A stretch of DNA of 64,000 bases from Macrocystis pyrifera (GCA_031763025.1 JASSKH010000010.1:7457427-7521426); one strand, 5' to 3'; positions 13,101 through 23,350 are shown, numbered from the stretch's first letter. Program-made: numbers and translations. The notes: a model not told the origin generated them from the letters alone.

Positions 13101-16100
13101 CCGTCGTATCGTGACTCTCATCGCTCGCATCACCGGCATGATAGTTTCCTCACTCTTTATCGTGTGACGTGTGTGCTACAGGTTCTGTTATTACGAGGGA
13201 CCATAGTAAAGAGGACCTACTGTACAGACAAAAACCTATATGTTTACCTATTTTTACGAACATTATTTGGTCCTATTTACTATGGGCCATTTACTATGGT
13301 CCCCCGTAGTAGTAATTTATCTCGATTTTTGTCGGACTACCGCATGATAGTTTGTACAAATTTTAACGTATGATGTGTTTGTGTTCTGCAGGTTTCGTCA
13401 ATAATAAATACCAGGTACCAGGTATATCCCGGGTATCCTCGTACAGCAGTAGTTATCCGTTCTGCGTGGACGGTATAACTAGAACAAGCGCTGCAGACTG
13501 TCAGATGGAAATAGAATAAGATCAAGAAGGCAAATAATTATACCTGGCAAGGGTCGATCTTAACGAGGACTGTCTTTCAGTTTTTTTTCATTACTTTCGG
13601 TACTTTTTCGTTTTTTTTCCTATAGGAAATACCGAGATTTCGGGAAATTACCGAAAAAAAACTGCAAAAGCACTCCTCGTTAAGATCGACCCTAACAATA
13701 TATCCCGATTTCATGGGATCATCGCATGGTATTACTAGTTTCTGCACTTTTTTGCGACGTATGATACGTGTACTGCAAGCTTAGTTAATAATTACGGTGG
13801 TATAATTATAATTTTCAAGGAGCCGTTACCGGAAAACCCGAGCGAAAAAGGCCTATGAACTTACCGAAGGCATGCCCTACTTGAAACCGCAACACGACAC
13901 GTATCAGAGCACTGGCTGTCTCCGATGGACAACAAGGGCGGGCGAAAATGAGAAAAAAAAACTGTTTTTCGAAAAACAGTTTTATTTTTTCATTTCAAAC
14001 TAGATTAGCTGCTTTGCCGTCAAAGACAGACAGAGCTAAATGGTTCGAGTATGATAAGTATCGTGTGCTGGCGATTCAAAGTAGTAGAATAGTGTTAAGA
14101 TCATGCAGGCGGGACACTTTGTATCCCTGGACAGGTCTGCCTTTTAAGTCGGTAATCGTTGGCACTCGCATGTGATGCTTGCTTAGAGATAGAAGAGCAG
14201 TTTTATTCCTTTCGAACACGCGGAGACTGAGACCAAGCTCGCGCCCCTCTGGAAAACCCCTGGCTTTCCACCTAAGATACGCCTTCCGAGTATTACAAAT
14301 ACGATCCCACCAGGTAATTACCGGGCTTTCAACCTCATCGGAGGCAGTATGATAACACTAGCCCACTTTGATGAGCCGTATATGCAGAATAGGGCATGTC
14401 TTCGGTAACCTCAGGGGCCTTCTTTGTACCGTTTTTTCGGTAACGATTCTTTGAAAAAAAATATACTTCGTACCAGGTATGTATTAACGCATCCTGCAGT
14501 ACAAGTATCATACGTCAAAAAAGTGTAGAAACTATAGTCCGATGATGTCCCATGAAATCGGGACACGATTATATATTGTAGATATTGTCACAAAACGCCA
14601 AGAACAGCAACGAAGATAGAAATTTAAAGCAAAGGAACAAAAAGGGTACATCAGTGAAAAAAAACTGTTTTTTTCGTCGTACGTAATGCTACTCGGCAAT
14701 GGTGCACTCGATACAAAAACGATTAAAAAATTATTATTACGGGGGTCTATAGTTAACAGGACCTATGGCATACATAAAAACCTATATATTTGAATATTTT
14801 TACTAACAATATTTGGTCCAGTTAACTATGGACCCCCGTAATAGTATACGAACAAATTTAGAACGCAACCTAGCCTGCGTGTGGGTCCGGCGCCGCAGCG
14901 AATGTGTCACTCACGCTGAAGTAGTTGCCCACGAAGCTGGAGTACGTCGCCGCGATGCTGGACTCGGTGGCTGGTCCCGCGCGAGCCATCGATGCCTCGA
15001 TGAAGGCATCCATGTCGATAGCTTCGCCTCCCTGTGAAAGTCAGTCGTCCCAGCGAGAGGAGGGGCGAGATTGAGGGGGGGGTATACTCGATAGGAGAGA
15101 TGTACTCGATCTCATGCATGGCCGTAGTCGTATGACCATAGACCCTCGCATCCCTACAATGCCGGGACGGAGCATGTCGAGTTTTCACCGACCAGGCAGA
15201 CATTGCTTGCACCAAGCGCGATTGAGGGGGGGGGGGCTAGCTGGGAATAATCACTTTCTGGCTGGGGTGACTTGGCATGTCTTAATGCTTACCTGGTACC
15301 ACTGTGGGCCGAAATATAAGGTCCGTGTAGAAATTATTTTTTTCACACTAAGCGGTTCTTATATTGACGTCCAGAGTAATATACTGTAGTTTGACAGGGA
15401 AGTCGAAGCCCCCAGAGGAATCCGCGGGTCTTTCTGTTTACCACCACCGCCTTGCGATCAGCTGAGAGGGAAGGCCAGCACTTACAGTACTACTTTGGTG
15501 TTGGGCTTCCGGAGTAAGTACTCTAGCATCGTCGGTTGAGGCTTTCGTTGGCAGGAGTCTCCTGACCAATGCCTTACCCATTGAAGCATTCTGGGGGAAA
15601 TTCTCTCTAGCGATCAGAGGCGAATGTGGTATGTAAAGATGGGGAATTGCCTGGGTTTTGGGCCCGTCGTGGGCTATGATTCTTACTACGAATGCCCCCC
15701 CCGGGTATTTCCTTCAAAATGCTATACACGCGTGGTACTACTCGCGGCGCTATACACACCTAACTACAGTGTGCCAACACAAGGAAGAATTCGAGGCACT
15801 TACGATACATATATAGGTGCAGAAAAAGGTGCTTCGTGCCTGATCTGAGCTTCATTCACACATCTCGCAAAAGGGTTGGCAAGTGAAAGCAAGATAATGT
15901 TGACAACCCCAAACAGGTCGAGTCGAAATTGGAAAAAAAACCCCGCAAAATTCTACACTGCGAGCGTCAAGCGCAAACCATACAGCAGCAGCAACAACAG
16001 TTGCTGTGCCAAAGCACCCCCCTTGCTGATAGTTCACGGAGCGTATACCATCTTTGTTGTCGTGTTACAAATCAGCTCAGCGAGGTGACAGGCTAAAACC

Positions 16101-16504
16101 GTGCCGAAAAATAAAACTCTAGACTCGAAACGCTGGATATGGACGGAAGGGTTCCTTCATCATAGCCCCCCCTCCCTCCCCCCCGCGTGGGTGGGGTTCC
16201 AAATCGTCACTAAACTACTGCACACCCACCGCGAAAGGGATGTCGTATAGTCCACAATCTAAGCTTTGCGCCGGAAAGGTACCATGTATCCCCACAAATT
16301 ACCCTGCCCCCCCCCCCACCACCCGCCAAACAAAAAACTACCGAAAATATATCGTGAAAACCGCCCCCTCAGAAAAAGAGGCGGTGATGAACACGAAAAT
16401 GAAACCACTCCGAAAAAGAGGGTGCTACACGGTACCACCGTTGGGTGTAAGGCTTGGAGCCCTGCGCGGCAGTGTTGCACAGCGTTGTCGTGCGCCTTGC
16501 CTTC

Positions 16505-16542
<38 letters not shown>

Positions 16543-16698
16543 CTCGTCGTCGTGGGGGGAGTCGCCGCCATCGATGTCGCGGTCCAGGTCGTCAGCGAAG
16601 GAGGTGAAGGCACCCACGCCAACGTCGCAGAGAGCCGCGCACAGCTGGCAAGCCACCAAGAAGAGGAAGAAGATCCAGCGCTGGTAACTCTTCGTCAT
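823..16698 (-). CDS. gene A: exported protein of unknown family, 6 exons visible
   Basis: This is a spliced gene with exons 16501-16698, 14915-15031, 9892-11170, 8625-8885, 3478-3767 and 823-1110, about 811 codons, with the 3' end probably outside the window. Junction phases are 0, 0, 0, 1 and 0, and every exon fits its neighbour, which is the main support for treating them as one gene. The product begins with a signal peptide (residues 1-24). It continues with a Ser/Asp-rich segment, a long low-complexity region with an acidic run, a charged helical segment near residues 480-525 that could be coiled coil, and Cys- and aromatic-containing segments in exons 4 and 6. I do not recognise the family. 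Two frame breaks of one base each, in exons 3 and 4, are either assembly errors at G/C runs or real lesions; if real, the gene is a pseudogene. No membrane anchor is visible within the window. Confidence 0.75.
1111..3477. other. gene A intron 5
   Basis: This 2.4 kb intron has no coding signal. It carries a near-duplicate 25-bp motif (gagcgtctggagacttc) at about 1362 and 1422, a C-run at 2548-2564, AT dinucleotide stretches at about 2041 and 2481, and several TACCAGGTA-type words. Confidence 0.6.
3478..3767 (-). CDS. gene A exon 5
   Basis: The acceptor is TTCGGCAG and the donor is CAG|GTGAGT, both near consensus. The exon takes two bases into the split codon from exon 4 and ends in phase 0, giving 96 whole codons. 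The peptide is acidic and strongly helical, running from RNLDLWRPPS through DAIVAAAYAVYQAEQMQLAS to ILARDEQEVEQ. Heptad-like spacing of Ala/Leu among Glu/Gln suggests coiled coil. It carries no recognised domain. Confidence 0.8.
4105..4218. mobile_element. M1 MITE copy 1
   Basis: The left end TATTACTGGGGAACACAGTA is diverged, and the right end reads ACTATGGTCCCCCGTATAATA in part. Inverted ends enclose the conserved core TTTACTAACATTATTTGGTC. Confidence 0.8.
7376..7760. repeat. degenerate GATCTG minisatellite
   Basis: Phrases such as GGTGGGATCTGTATGATCTG recur about every 55-65 bp, interspersed with GCATGA and CGTGTT words. At least five degenerate units are visible, clearest at 7557-7740. 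Apparent open frames on both strands come from the repeat. Confidence 0.7.
8350..8611. mobile_element. M2 element copy
   Basis: It starts near GAGGCATCGTTCTATGACAG and ends with CATCTATCGTAGAACGCG, which are inverted ends. The interior contains CATCCCGATGAATCATCCCA and CGACGATTTTGGGTTA, shared with the other M2 copies. It lies 14 bp downstream of the gene A exon 4 donor. Confidence 0.75.
8625..8885 (-). CDS. gene A exon 4 (one-base frame break)
   Basis: The acceptor is GTGTCACAG and the donor is GCAG|GTGGGA. The exon opens in phase 0 with DILPEWINPASGLTERAGEC. After about 31 codons, at CGCCCCGGTGGGACC (plus about 8788-8802), the good frame moves to WDPHAIKLFLFENPGDYSDF and continues to PIFLGPDNAV. 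One missing base in the G-run restores a continuous frame and makes the end phase 1, exactly what exon 5 requires. As written, the first frame meets TAG at the exon end. Aromatic- and acid-rich segment, two Cys; family not recognised. Confidence 0.75.
8886..9891. other. gene A intron 3
   Basis: This 1.0 kb intron carries an 18-G run at 9521-9538, a C-rich tract at about 9782-9799, an A-run at about 9837-9847 and a (TACG)n stretch at about 9140-9153. No exon is seen. Confidence 0.6.
9892..11170 (-). CDS. gene A exon 3, large low-complexity exon (one-base frame break)
   Basis: The acceptor is GATATGCAG and the donor is TCG|GTGAGA. The exon opens in phase 0 with SLLPEAFTPAHSMATRQAER and has a helical start containing CFEEVDILLEDL. 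In a CCN-rich stretch (plus about 10973-10995) the frame must slip by one surplus base to pass from the DDTTTTTT run to ATASSWFFCPHAKSLIQLDP. It then stays open for about 360 codons. That part contains a seven-Asp run before WDIDVFLNGIFFGG, several copies of a PPFPS/PSLFP-type motif separated by about 40 residues, and a charged helical end with SKKRLQETKARQKEIEAEWD. The surplus base makes 1279 bp act as 1278, giving phase 0 at both ends. Function unknown. Confidence 0.8.
11793..11932. mobile_element. M1 MITE copy 2, with internal duplication
   Basis: The element is typical except that an internal segment of about 36 bp is duplicated in tandem (GGACCTATGGTATAT with its downstream AAAACCTGTATATTTAC). 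The right end is TGACTATGGTCCCCCGCAAT. Confidence 0.8.
13189..13312. mobile_element. M1 MITE copy 3
   Basis: The left end is TATTACGAGGGACCATAGTA. At the right end a short direct repeat of TTTACTATGG precedes TCCCCCGTAGTA. Confidence 0.85.
13548..13692. repeat. inverted repeat, hairpin-forming
   Basis: GGGTCGATCTTAACGAGGA pairs with a near-perfect inverse at the other end. Inner parts (CTGTCTTTCAGTTTTTTT against AAAAAAACTGCAAAAGCAC, TTTCGGTA against TACCGAAA, TTTCCTATAGGAAA) also pair. It looks like a separate foldback element about 145 bp long. Confidence 0.6.
14735..14843. mobile_element. M1 MITE copy 4
   Basis: The ends are TATTACGGGGGTCTATAGTT and AACTATGGACCCCCGTAATA. It lies 71 bp from gene A exon 2. 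Confidence 0.9.
14915..15031 (-). CDS. gene A exon 2
   Basis: The acceptor is ACTTTCACAG and the donor is AGC|GTGAGT. It has 39 codons, phase 0 at both ends, and reads GGEAIDMDAFIEASMARAGP then SSIAATYSSFVGNYFS. The exon is short and not evident as a long open frame, but both splice sites are near consensus and the phases fit exons 1 and 3. The segment is small, acidic and helical, with no recognised domain. Confidence 0.75.
15032..16500. other. gene A intron 1 (probable GC-AG intron)
   Basis: This 1.5 kb intron has donor AAG|GCAAGG and acceptor CACAG. It contains an R3 repeat copy (15088-15226). No exon is seen. Confidence 0.55.
15088..15226 (+). repeat. R3 dispersed repeat copy 1
   Basis: It contains CATGCATGGCCGTAGTCGTA and CCTACAATGCCGGGACGG. 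It is about 97% identical by eye to the copy at 16765-16978. Confidence 0.85.
16501..16698 (-). CDS. gene A exon 1: start codon and signal peptide
   Basis: The ATG at 16696-16698 opens MTKSYQRWIFFLFLVACQLC, an N-terminal signal peptide with two basic residues, a hydrophobic core of about 14 and a likely cleavage near the ALC/DVG boundary. The mature part continues FTSFADDLDRDIDGGDSPHD and then a run of about 11 serines encoded by a CAG-type triplet repeat (plus 16507-16540). A canonical GT donor in phase is absent, but AAG|GCAAGG at 16501/16500 is a classic GC-AG donor in phase 0, matching exon 2. Alternative: a longer exon ending at CG|GTGGTA near 16438, which would give phase 2 and not fit. 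Confidence 0.75.
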
Positions 16699-16764
16699 GG
16701 CTCTTCCTAGTCAGCGGCAAGCGAGAGGGGAGGGAGGCGGGAGGGAGGCGGGGGGGTGGGGAGT

Positions 16765-16978
16765 GTACTCGATAAGAGAGATGTACTCGATCTCATGCAT
16801 GGCCGTAGTCGTATGACCATAGACCCTCGCATCCCCACAATGCCGGGACGGAGCATGTCGGGTTTTCACCGACCAGGCAGACATTGCTTGCACCAAGCGC
16901 GAAGCGCCGTGAGGTGTCCGGCGAGTCGCATGAAGGGTGAGCTGCATCCTACTAAGAACCGCTTGTGAGGCGGACTTT
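16765..16978 (+). repeat. R3 dispersed repeat copy 2 (longest)
   Basis: It shares CATGCATGGCCGTAGTCGTA with copy 1 and extends further, through GCGCCGTGAGGTGTCCGGCG to GAACCGCTTGTGAGGCGGAC. It starts about 65 bp upstream of the gene A start codon, so it occupies the promoter-proximal region of that gene. Confidence 0.85.
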
Positions 16979-17154
16979 CTTGCATATGGATGACAGCTTC
17001 AATGAGTTAATTTAATTTCCGGTGTGGCCACTTCCAGAGACAGCAATGGGAGTACTACGTAACTGCCTCTTGGGTGCCTTACCTTGAACACTACGTGATA
17101 CGATCAATTCCCTTCTGCAGAGTAAAGGTTCTTTAGCTCGCACAAATGATCGGC

Positions 17155-17229
17155 GGGGGGGGGGGGGGGGTACTCATTATCATGGATGGCCGTAGTCGTA
17201 TGACCATATGGGAGAGGGGGGGGGGGGGG
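17155..17229. repeat. two G-runs around an R3 fragment
   Basis: A 16-G run (17155-17170) and a 12-G run (17218-17229) flank the R3 core GATGGCCGTAGTCGTATGAC. Confidence 0.8.
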
Positions 17230-17583
17230 CAAGACAACAGCGTATCAGCCAGTAAGTTATTTGTACTTGAGTTTTCACACGTGGCCGACACAAGAGAATT
17301 TCGCGGAGGCTACTGTAGACGTCGAGACATACATACACCAAAATATTAGAACTCGACAAAACTTTGTCACACTTCAAGGCATACACGTGCTATAGTGGAG
17401 GCTATCGACTAGGTCGTTTGCCCCTATTGGGTGTCTACGTGTCTTACCGTATTGTATTTTCCCCAAGCTATGTCCATGAGTTGCTTTAATCCTTTTTTTC
17501 TCTTTTTTTAATATATATGTACTGTTTTTGCCTTTCCATCAGCGCAGCTCGTGAGACGTTTTTTACGTATTTTTCGTCAGGTG

Positions 17584-17642
17584 TTTCGCCTGCCACTGCC
17601 ACTGCCACTGCCACTGGCAGTGGCAGTGGCACTGGCACTGGC

Positions 17643-17675
<33 letters not shown>

Positions 17676-17678
17676 ATG
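17584..17678. repeat. triplet/hexamer repeat with inverted halves
   Basis: (CTGCCA)n is followed by (CTGGCA)n-like units and then about ten CTG triplets. The first two parts are reverse complements and can fold back. Confidence 0.9.
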
Positions 17679-18599
17679 CTCTGGTGGGCATGCACCTGTT
17701 CGTCCTCTCTCCTTGTTCAAGGTACCACCACTGGAGGCAAGTTTTGTATGGCCAGCGCAGCGAACACGTGCTGCACCCGAGGAGAAGATTATATTAGAGT
17801 ATAGCACGCTCGTTTTGAGACTCACATTTCACTCTGGACGGAATAATAAGGACCGTTCAAACACCAAATTGAAGACAAAGGGACCCTTGTATTTGCGCCC
17901 TGAGTGGTATACATGTACCAAGATGCCGTCCGTCGCTGGCGGCTTATGATATGATTTCGCTTTCGGGAAATCTATTTCAGTTTTTTTTTTTTTTTTTTTG
18001 TAATCCTCCGGCGGATTGACTGGTAAGAATAAACCTTGCTTAAGCTCACTACACTTCCACGTTTCAATTTCGTGTCGTGTGTCAATTTAGCCCATAGCTC
18101 CCGTTGCAACATCAGAACAGACTGCTGTTACCCCTGGAGTTTAGGCACTTTGACCCGACCTGACTTTAGAAGTAAACCGACGTCTTGGCGAGTAACTAGC
18201 TTGGCAAGCGTTTTATCCCCCTCCAACACCTGGAGTTCTGGCAGAAAGAGATTATTTAGTGTAGCAAGAATGTGATTGACTATGATGATGATGATGATGA
18301 CGTCTCGTGAAGAGACTCGCAGATGGATAACGGCCCACACGCGATCGTAAGTACGCTTGCGTTGTTCGATGCCGGCACGTAGAGCAGAAAAGGGAAAGGC
18401 GGCTGGAAAGGCGGCGCTTCTGTGGCCGCGCCTCTAGAGAGGGGTAGTGGTGGGAGAGAAGGGAGAGTGTTTGCCGGTGTGGCTCACCTCCCTGGTGGCG
18501 ATCACCTGGTGCGATCACCCTGAAAAGTCGGGCACCCACGTGTTGAGGATTAACTTCTGGGAAAAAAAAAGCGTGGGAAAACGTTCTACCCCCCCCCCC

Positions 18600-18970
18600 C
18601 CGTTTGGGGAGCGAAAGAACCACTCGGTCTGAGCAGAACGGGGTCGTTGTTCACCAACGTTTTTAGAAGTTAACTGCTCGGAAATAGTGTGGCATGCGCT
18701 TCGCACACGCTGTTTTGGGGGCAAAAGAACGCTCGGAGTTCGAGCCGAGTCCTTTTACGGATGCAGCACGTGTAGAAACAAAGTTGGGACTTCACACCCC
18801 ATGTTTTGGAGATCTAGCAATAGGAGATCGGAATGGGGCTCATTTTGCACCACGTCTTAACGTAAGGTACAAAACTTTGGAAGCAGCAAATAGGAAATGT
18901 CTAATAGGACGGCGGTCACTTTGCACCCACATTTTGGGCACAAAACACTTGGAAATAGTGTATCACGTGA
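18600..18970. repeat. degenerate tandem repeat
   Basis: Phrases such as TTTTGGGGGCAAAAGAACGC, GGGAGCGAAAGAACCACTCG and TTTTGGGCACAAAACACTTG recur about every 100 bp with GGAAATAGTGT between them. The units are strongly diverged. Confidence 0.5.
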
Positions 18971-19822
18971 GATATACCAGGTACTACTGCTGTTCAAGAA
19001 ACTGTTTTCCTGTGGCTCTTCTGCATACGCACAGCAGCAAAAAGTTCGCGAAGGGTATGGTCGGTGACTCTCGTCACCAGGGTCAGCAGGATCACTTTTC
19101 CAAAATCAAAAATGGGTTGGTTTACGAGGTGAATACATCATGGACTCATTCCGGACCGAAACGGGGCCGCTGTAACCGGGGGGGGGAACCGACGAACTAC
19201 GAACTGGTATGTATGATATGATACCAGCTATACTTGTATGCTATCGCATGGTACGAGTACGAGCAAGATACCTCGACTGACATCATTTATTTCGTCTCCC
19301 CGAATTAAAAAAAATAATATTTAGTACACTCCACATTTACGTACGCAACTGCAGCAGTACCGGGTATTCATATTATTATTGTTATTATGCTTGCCTTCCG
19401 ACAATATAGCGTAGATGCCGTTCCTATATAAACCGAATATCCTTCCGTAAATCAGTAGTATCCCTCATACACTTCTCTGTACTCATTTTCAAGATTCGTG
19501 CATAAAATTGCATACTCTTTGTTTCTTTCAGTTATTGTCTCGTTCATATCATGTGTACCATAGGTGTACCAGCTATGTCGTGCCTGTCGTATCCAGTATG
19601 ATGCCATGGCATCGGCATTGTCTACTCTGCTTGCTGTATAACGGCAGTGTAGTTTCTCTGTGTCGAAGTTTTGTGACCATAGAGAGAGCTTGCATCTCTT
19701 TACGTAGGATTGAAGAAACCGGCACGGACACTGATTGTACTGACTGGATTTCGACGGGTAGAAAGAACGGTTGAGTGTGAAGAACACACGCGCACTCACT
19801 CTATGTGGTGCTTGTACTGCAG

Positions 19823-19929
19823 GAGGAGCAGATCAGCAAAGTGAGGTCCAAACTGATCGGAATAATGATGCTCGAGTCGGCGGGCAGCACGCGGTTGATG
19901 CTATTATTGCGTCCGTCTCGTTTCTCTTG
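19823..19929 (+). CDS. possible exon, frame unresolved
   Basis: The sequence lies between acceptor TGTACTGCAG and donor TTG|GTGGGT on the plus strand. Two frames are open. One starts EEQISKVRSKLIGIMMLESA, the other reads GADQQSEVQTDRNNDARVGG and ends VDAIIASVSFLL. Neither connects to a neighbouring exon I can identify. Confidence 0.25.
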
Positions 19930-19975
19930 GTGGGTGCTCGTACGACCGACAAATACTTACTGTAACAGGTCAAAA

Positions 19976-20010
19976 GCGTCGTCGCGATGTTCTCGAATGA
20001 AACCGTCAAG
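19976..20010 (-). CDS. possible micro-exon
   Basis: On the minus strand a strong donor GTAAGTATT follows an open stretch reading EHRDDAFDLL, with a pyrimidine-rich tract and CGAG acceptor just upstream. It is too short to assign and no partner exon was found. Confidence 0.2.
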
Positions 20011-20596
20011 AAGAGGAACCAATCAAAACTCAAGACCCAAAAAGATCTTTCTCGTCCAGCCAGCTTGGAATGTAGAGCAATTTATTTGTTTTTTTCCGAA
20101 AGTTCGTTGCAATTTTGCCACATGGTCTCTTGCTCGAACGAGCTCGATGCTCGCGCGCAAGTCTGATAGCAGGCAAGCTTGACGGGCGAGCTAAACCTAG
20201 CAACTTCTACAGGTTTATCTACAGGCAATGCCTCTTGAGATGGTGGCTTTTGGAGAGCGTGGAGGAGGAGCAAGCCCTATTTGGCGGGCTCTCCTCCTCG
20301 TGTGCCCACCAGGTGGACACTTTTCCCGATCAGGTTGTTATTCAGCATGGGGAGACTCACACCCTTCCCACACGACAGAAGACCAATTGGAGAGGCGGAT
20401 CTGGTCAGACGAGAGTTCGTTCCAACCTGCCTGCCTACCTGTGCTCTCTCTTGCTATTGCTTGTTGGTCTTCGGCGAACGCCCCGTGAACCTCGCTATGT
20501 AGCTCCCTGTCTAACAGCAGTACACCGGTAATACTGCAGTTACCGGCCGACCCACCCTTTTGACTGCCGCCGCGTGTGCATTCTCGTAGCTCTCAC

Positions 20597-20789
20597 CTCT
20601 GCTTGTGCCTCTGGTAGAATCTGCTTCGCCGCCTCTGCAATGCCAAGGATCCACCTCGGGCCGGCGAGCCGACCGCAGGCGATGCAGTGGCCGTGCGATC
20701 TACCAGATCGCCCGGGGCGATCTTCGGCCGATGGCCTCGACGTACGCGGCTTCCGCCTCCGCTTTCCGTGTGTGGGACTCCGCGCCCGC
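20597..20789 (-). CDS. possible exon, frame unresolved
   Basis: The minus-strand acceptor is TTCCCGCAG and the donor is GAG|GTGAGA. GC is high, as in the real exons nearby. One frame is open throughout and includes PKIAPGDLVDRTATASPAVG. A second begins SHTRKAEAEAAYVEAIGRRS but stops after about 30 codons. A third ends WILGIAEAAKQILPEAQAE. The frame and gene cannot be decided from the sequence. Confidence 0.35.
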
Positions 20790-21539
20790 CTGCGGGAACT
20801 TTTTTTTATAGAAATATGGAGGCCTTTTTTATGAAACGGCTAAGCGCTACGTACGACGAAACGACGATCCAGCACCAAAGGCTGACTTGCACGATTAATT
20901 CCAATTCACCCAGAGACTTACACTGTACCGGTGCTACTGTGCACAGGCTGCAAGGCTGCAAGGCTGCAAAGGTGTAAGGTTTTGGCTAAGGGGACGAGCT
21001 TCTTGCTCCGTACCGTATCACACAAAAATTTCGACGGGAGTCGACTGGGGAAGAAATGCTGTGGAGGACTCTCGCCACATTAAACACGAAAGCATGCGCC
21101 ATCATGGGGAGGGCCGAAGCGCGGGGGGGGGCTGCTATGCGATTCCGCATATGAGCTATGGACTGGAGGGGACTGGAGAATTAGGACAAAGATAAGGAGA
21201 AGGGGGAGCAGAAGTTATGATTTTTACCACGAGTTGCCGGTTCCTACGCACTGGTGTACCTGTATCTACTGTAGGTGCACGCTACTACTTTACGTGCGGT
21301 GAATCTAGGACTTATAATGCTGTTGCAGTAGCCGTTAACCGAGGGGTGACTCTCTCTGTTGTCGATCCAGGGAACAAAGCGGGCCGGGGCGCTAGTTCAA
21401 AGCCTGCTGTTGTTGTACATCACGTGCTACTGGCACCGCCGCATGCCAAAGTAGTGCTACAGTAGTGTTCCGTCCCCTCGTCTCTTGGTATGTACTGTAG
21501 AATGTGGATCAATGAGCCTGCTGTATGAAGGGCGATGGA

Positions 21540-23350
21540 GGTTCACGGGCACATAACATGAGTTGCCGTGATGCCACGGTACCCCATAGCAATTCCCCAG
21601 CATAATATGACAGCTGTAGATCGTGAATGAACAGGCACCCTCGTGTTCAATCATGCCAGTGCCATGGTGATGATGTGGCAAGTGCGATGACATCGCCATG
21701 TCATTGTCATCGCGCGCCGTGGTGTTCCTCCGCACGGGTTGCCATGGCGTTGATGTGGCAATGCATGGCAATCGACAGCGCATTCTCACGGTACGCCATG
21801 GGACGGCATAGTACTTCATGGCACTTCGTGGGCCTCCACAAACTGTCGTCATGGTGCTTCGTGGCAAGGTCATGTGGGTGCCATGGATATCTGTGGAAAT
21901 ATCGTGGTTTTTACCGGCACGTTCTTTCATGGCATGTAATAAAGGACACCATCGCATTGCCATGATATTACCTTGACATTGACATGACCTGATCCATGGC
22001 AATTCCATGGCGCCACAGAACAGCCCATGGTACTTCCATGGTAATGTCATGGTAATATCATGGCAATACCGTGACACTACCGAGCACTGCCATCGTGTTC
22101 CCATGGCGTGTGCATGGTGTCGCCGAGGCGCTGCTATGGGGGGCCGTAGTGTCGCCACGAGTTACGACGACATTGCCACAACAGCTCGTGGCATTGTCAT
22201 GGCAGGCCACGCCGTTGCCACGGCTGGATATGGAGAAGTTCACGGTACGCCATGGACTCATCTCACGGTTTGCTGTTTTTCGGCTCAATATTTTCTGACC
22301 GGTTGAGCCCCGCTCAAGTGAGCAGCAACTACCAGTCACAGCATGAACGGTTCACTTTGAATAGTAGTACTTTTGTTTCAGAGCCAGCACATAGCAGAGT
22401 TGGCTGGATCGTGCGAACACATTTCTTCGTGGAGTAGTGTTTCCGATGGGATGCTGAGCTCTTCACGCTTGGTAGGGGTGGTGCTTCAGAAAATATGGCG
22501 CCACCCCTACAAGAGCTTCTGAAAATAAGCAGATTCATATAGGAACGGCATCTACGCTATATTGTCGGAAGGCGAGCATAATGATAATAAGCAGACACCC
22601 CTACAAGGGTTGTTTGGTCCATGACAGATCAACCATCGGTGATGGCGATTTTTTTTTTCATGCGAAATGAACGTTCGTGGCAAATATCTCATGTCATTGC
22701 CCATGGGTCTCCATGGTACGTCATGACGGACCCATGGAAGCGCATGACATTGCCATGGACCTCCATGGTACGCCATGACGGGCTCATGACAAACCCATGG
22801 AGGAGTTCGTGGTTCGCCATGACAGAGCCACGGCCGGTCATGGCGTGCCATGTGGAGGTTCGCGGCAATGCCATGACAACGCCAATGGGTCCTTTCTGAG
22901 GCGCCATGACAGACCCGTGCTATGCCATGGAGAAGTTCGTCGGGGACGATGGTTGTTCACGGGCCTCCGTAGCATTGCCCTATCAGCTCGTGACGATACT
23001 ATTACGGGGGATCATAGTAAATAGGACAGAATATTGTATGTAAAAATAGGTGAATATATAGGTTTTAGTGTCTATCGTAGGTCCTGTTTACTACGGACCT
23101 ACGAAGTGTGCTCGTGATGTCATGATACCCCATCATGATCAGGCCACTGTATTAATAGTGTGGATCGCCGATGAACAGGCATCCTTGTGTTCGATCACGC
23201 CGGTGTTATTGTGTGCGCCGTGGCAAGTGCCATGGGACCGCCATATCATTGTCATGCAGTGTTTCCACCGTGTTTGACGATGGCCATGCCATGTGCGGTC
23301 ATGGTGCGCCATGGAACCGTGGCATTTGGCCATGACATGCCATGAAAAAG
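21540..23350. repeat. CATGG-rich quasi-periodic array
   Basis: The words CATGG, CATGAC, CCATGGC and their complements recur every 10-13 bp across 21540-22260, 22680-22990 and 23110-23350. A segment containing GAACAGGCA(C/T)CCT and GTGGCAAGTGC occurs at about 21628 and again at about 23171, so part of the array is duplicated. One M1 element (23000-23105) has inserted into it. Long open frames on both strands here are by-products. Confidence 0.8.
23000..23105. mobile_element. M1 MITE copy 5, inside the CATGG array
   Basis: The left end is TATTACGGGGGATCATAGTA. The right end is degraded after GTCCTGTTTACTACGGACCT. Confidence 0.85.

Larger units (their letters stand above)
11171..14914. other. 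gene A intron 2
   Basis: This 3.7 kb intron holds three M1 elements (11793-11932, 13189-13312, 14735-14843), a 20-T run (12972-12991) and an inverted pair about 100 bp apart (GGGTCGATCTTAACGAGGA at about 13548 against TCGTTAAGATCGACCC at about 13677). No exon is seen. Confidence 0.6.

Noticed and set aside
17551-17949. Leu-rich open frame resembling a signal peptide or membrane span
   Set aside because: The hydrophobic run is the translation of CTG/CCA repeats, and there is no ATG start.
21457-22907. Several 70-230 codon frames on both strands
   Set aside because: The His/Met/Ala/Trp-rich composition follows from the CATGG array, and frames exist on both strands alike.
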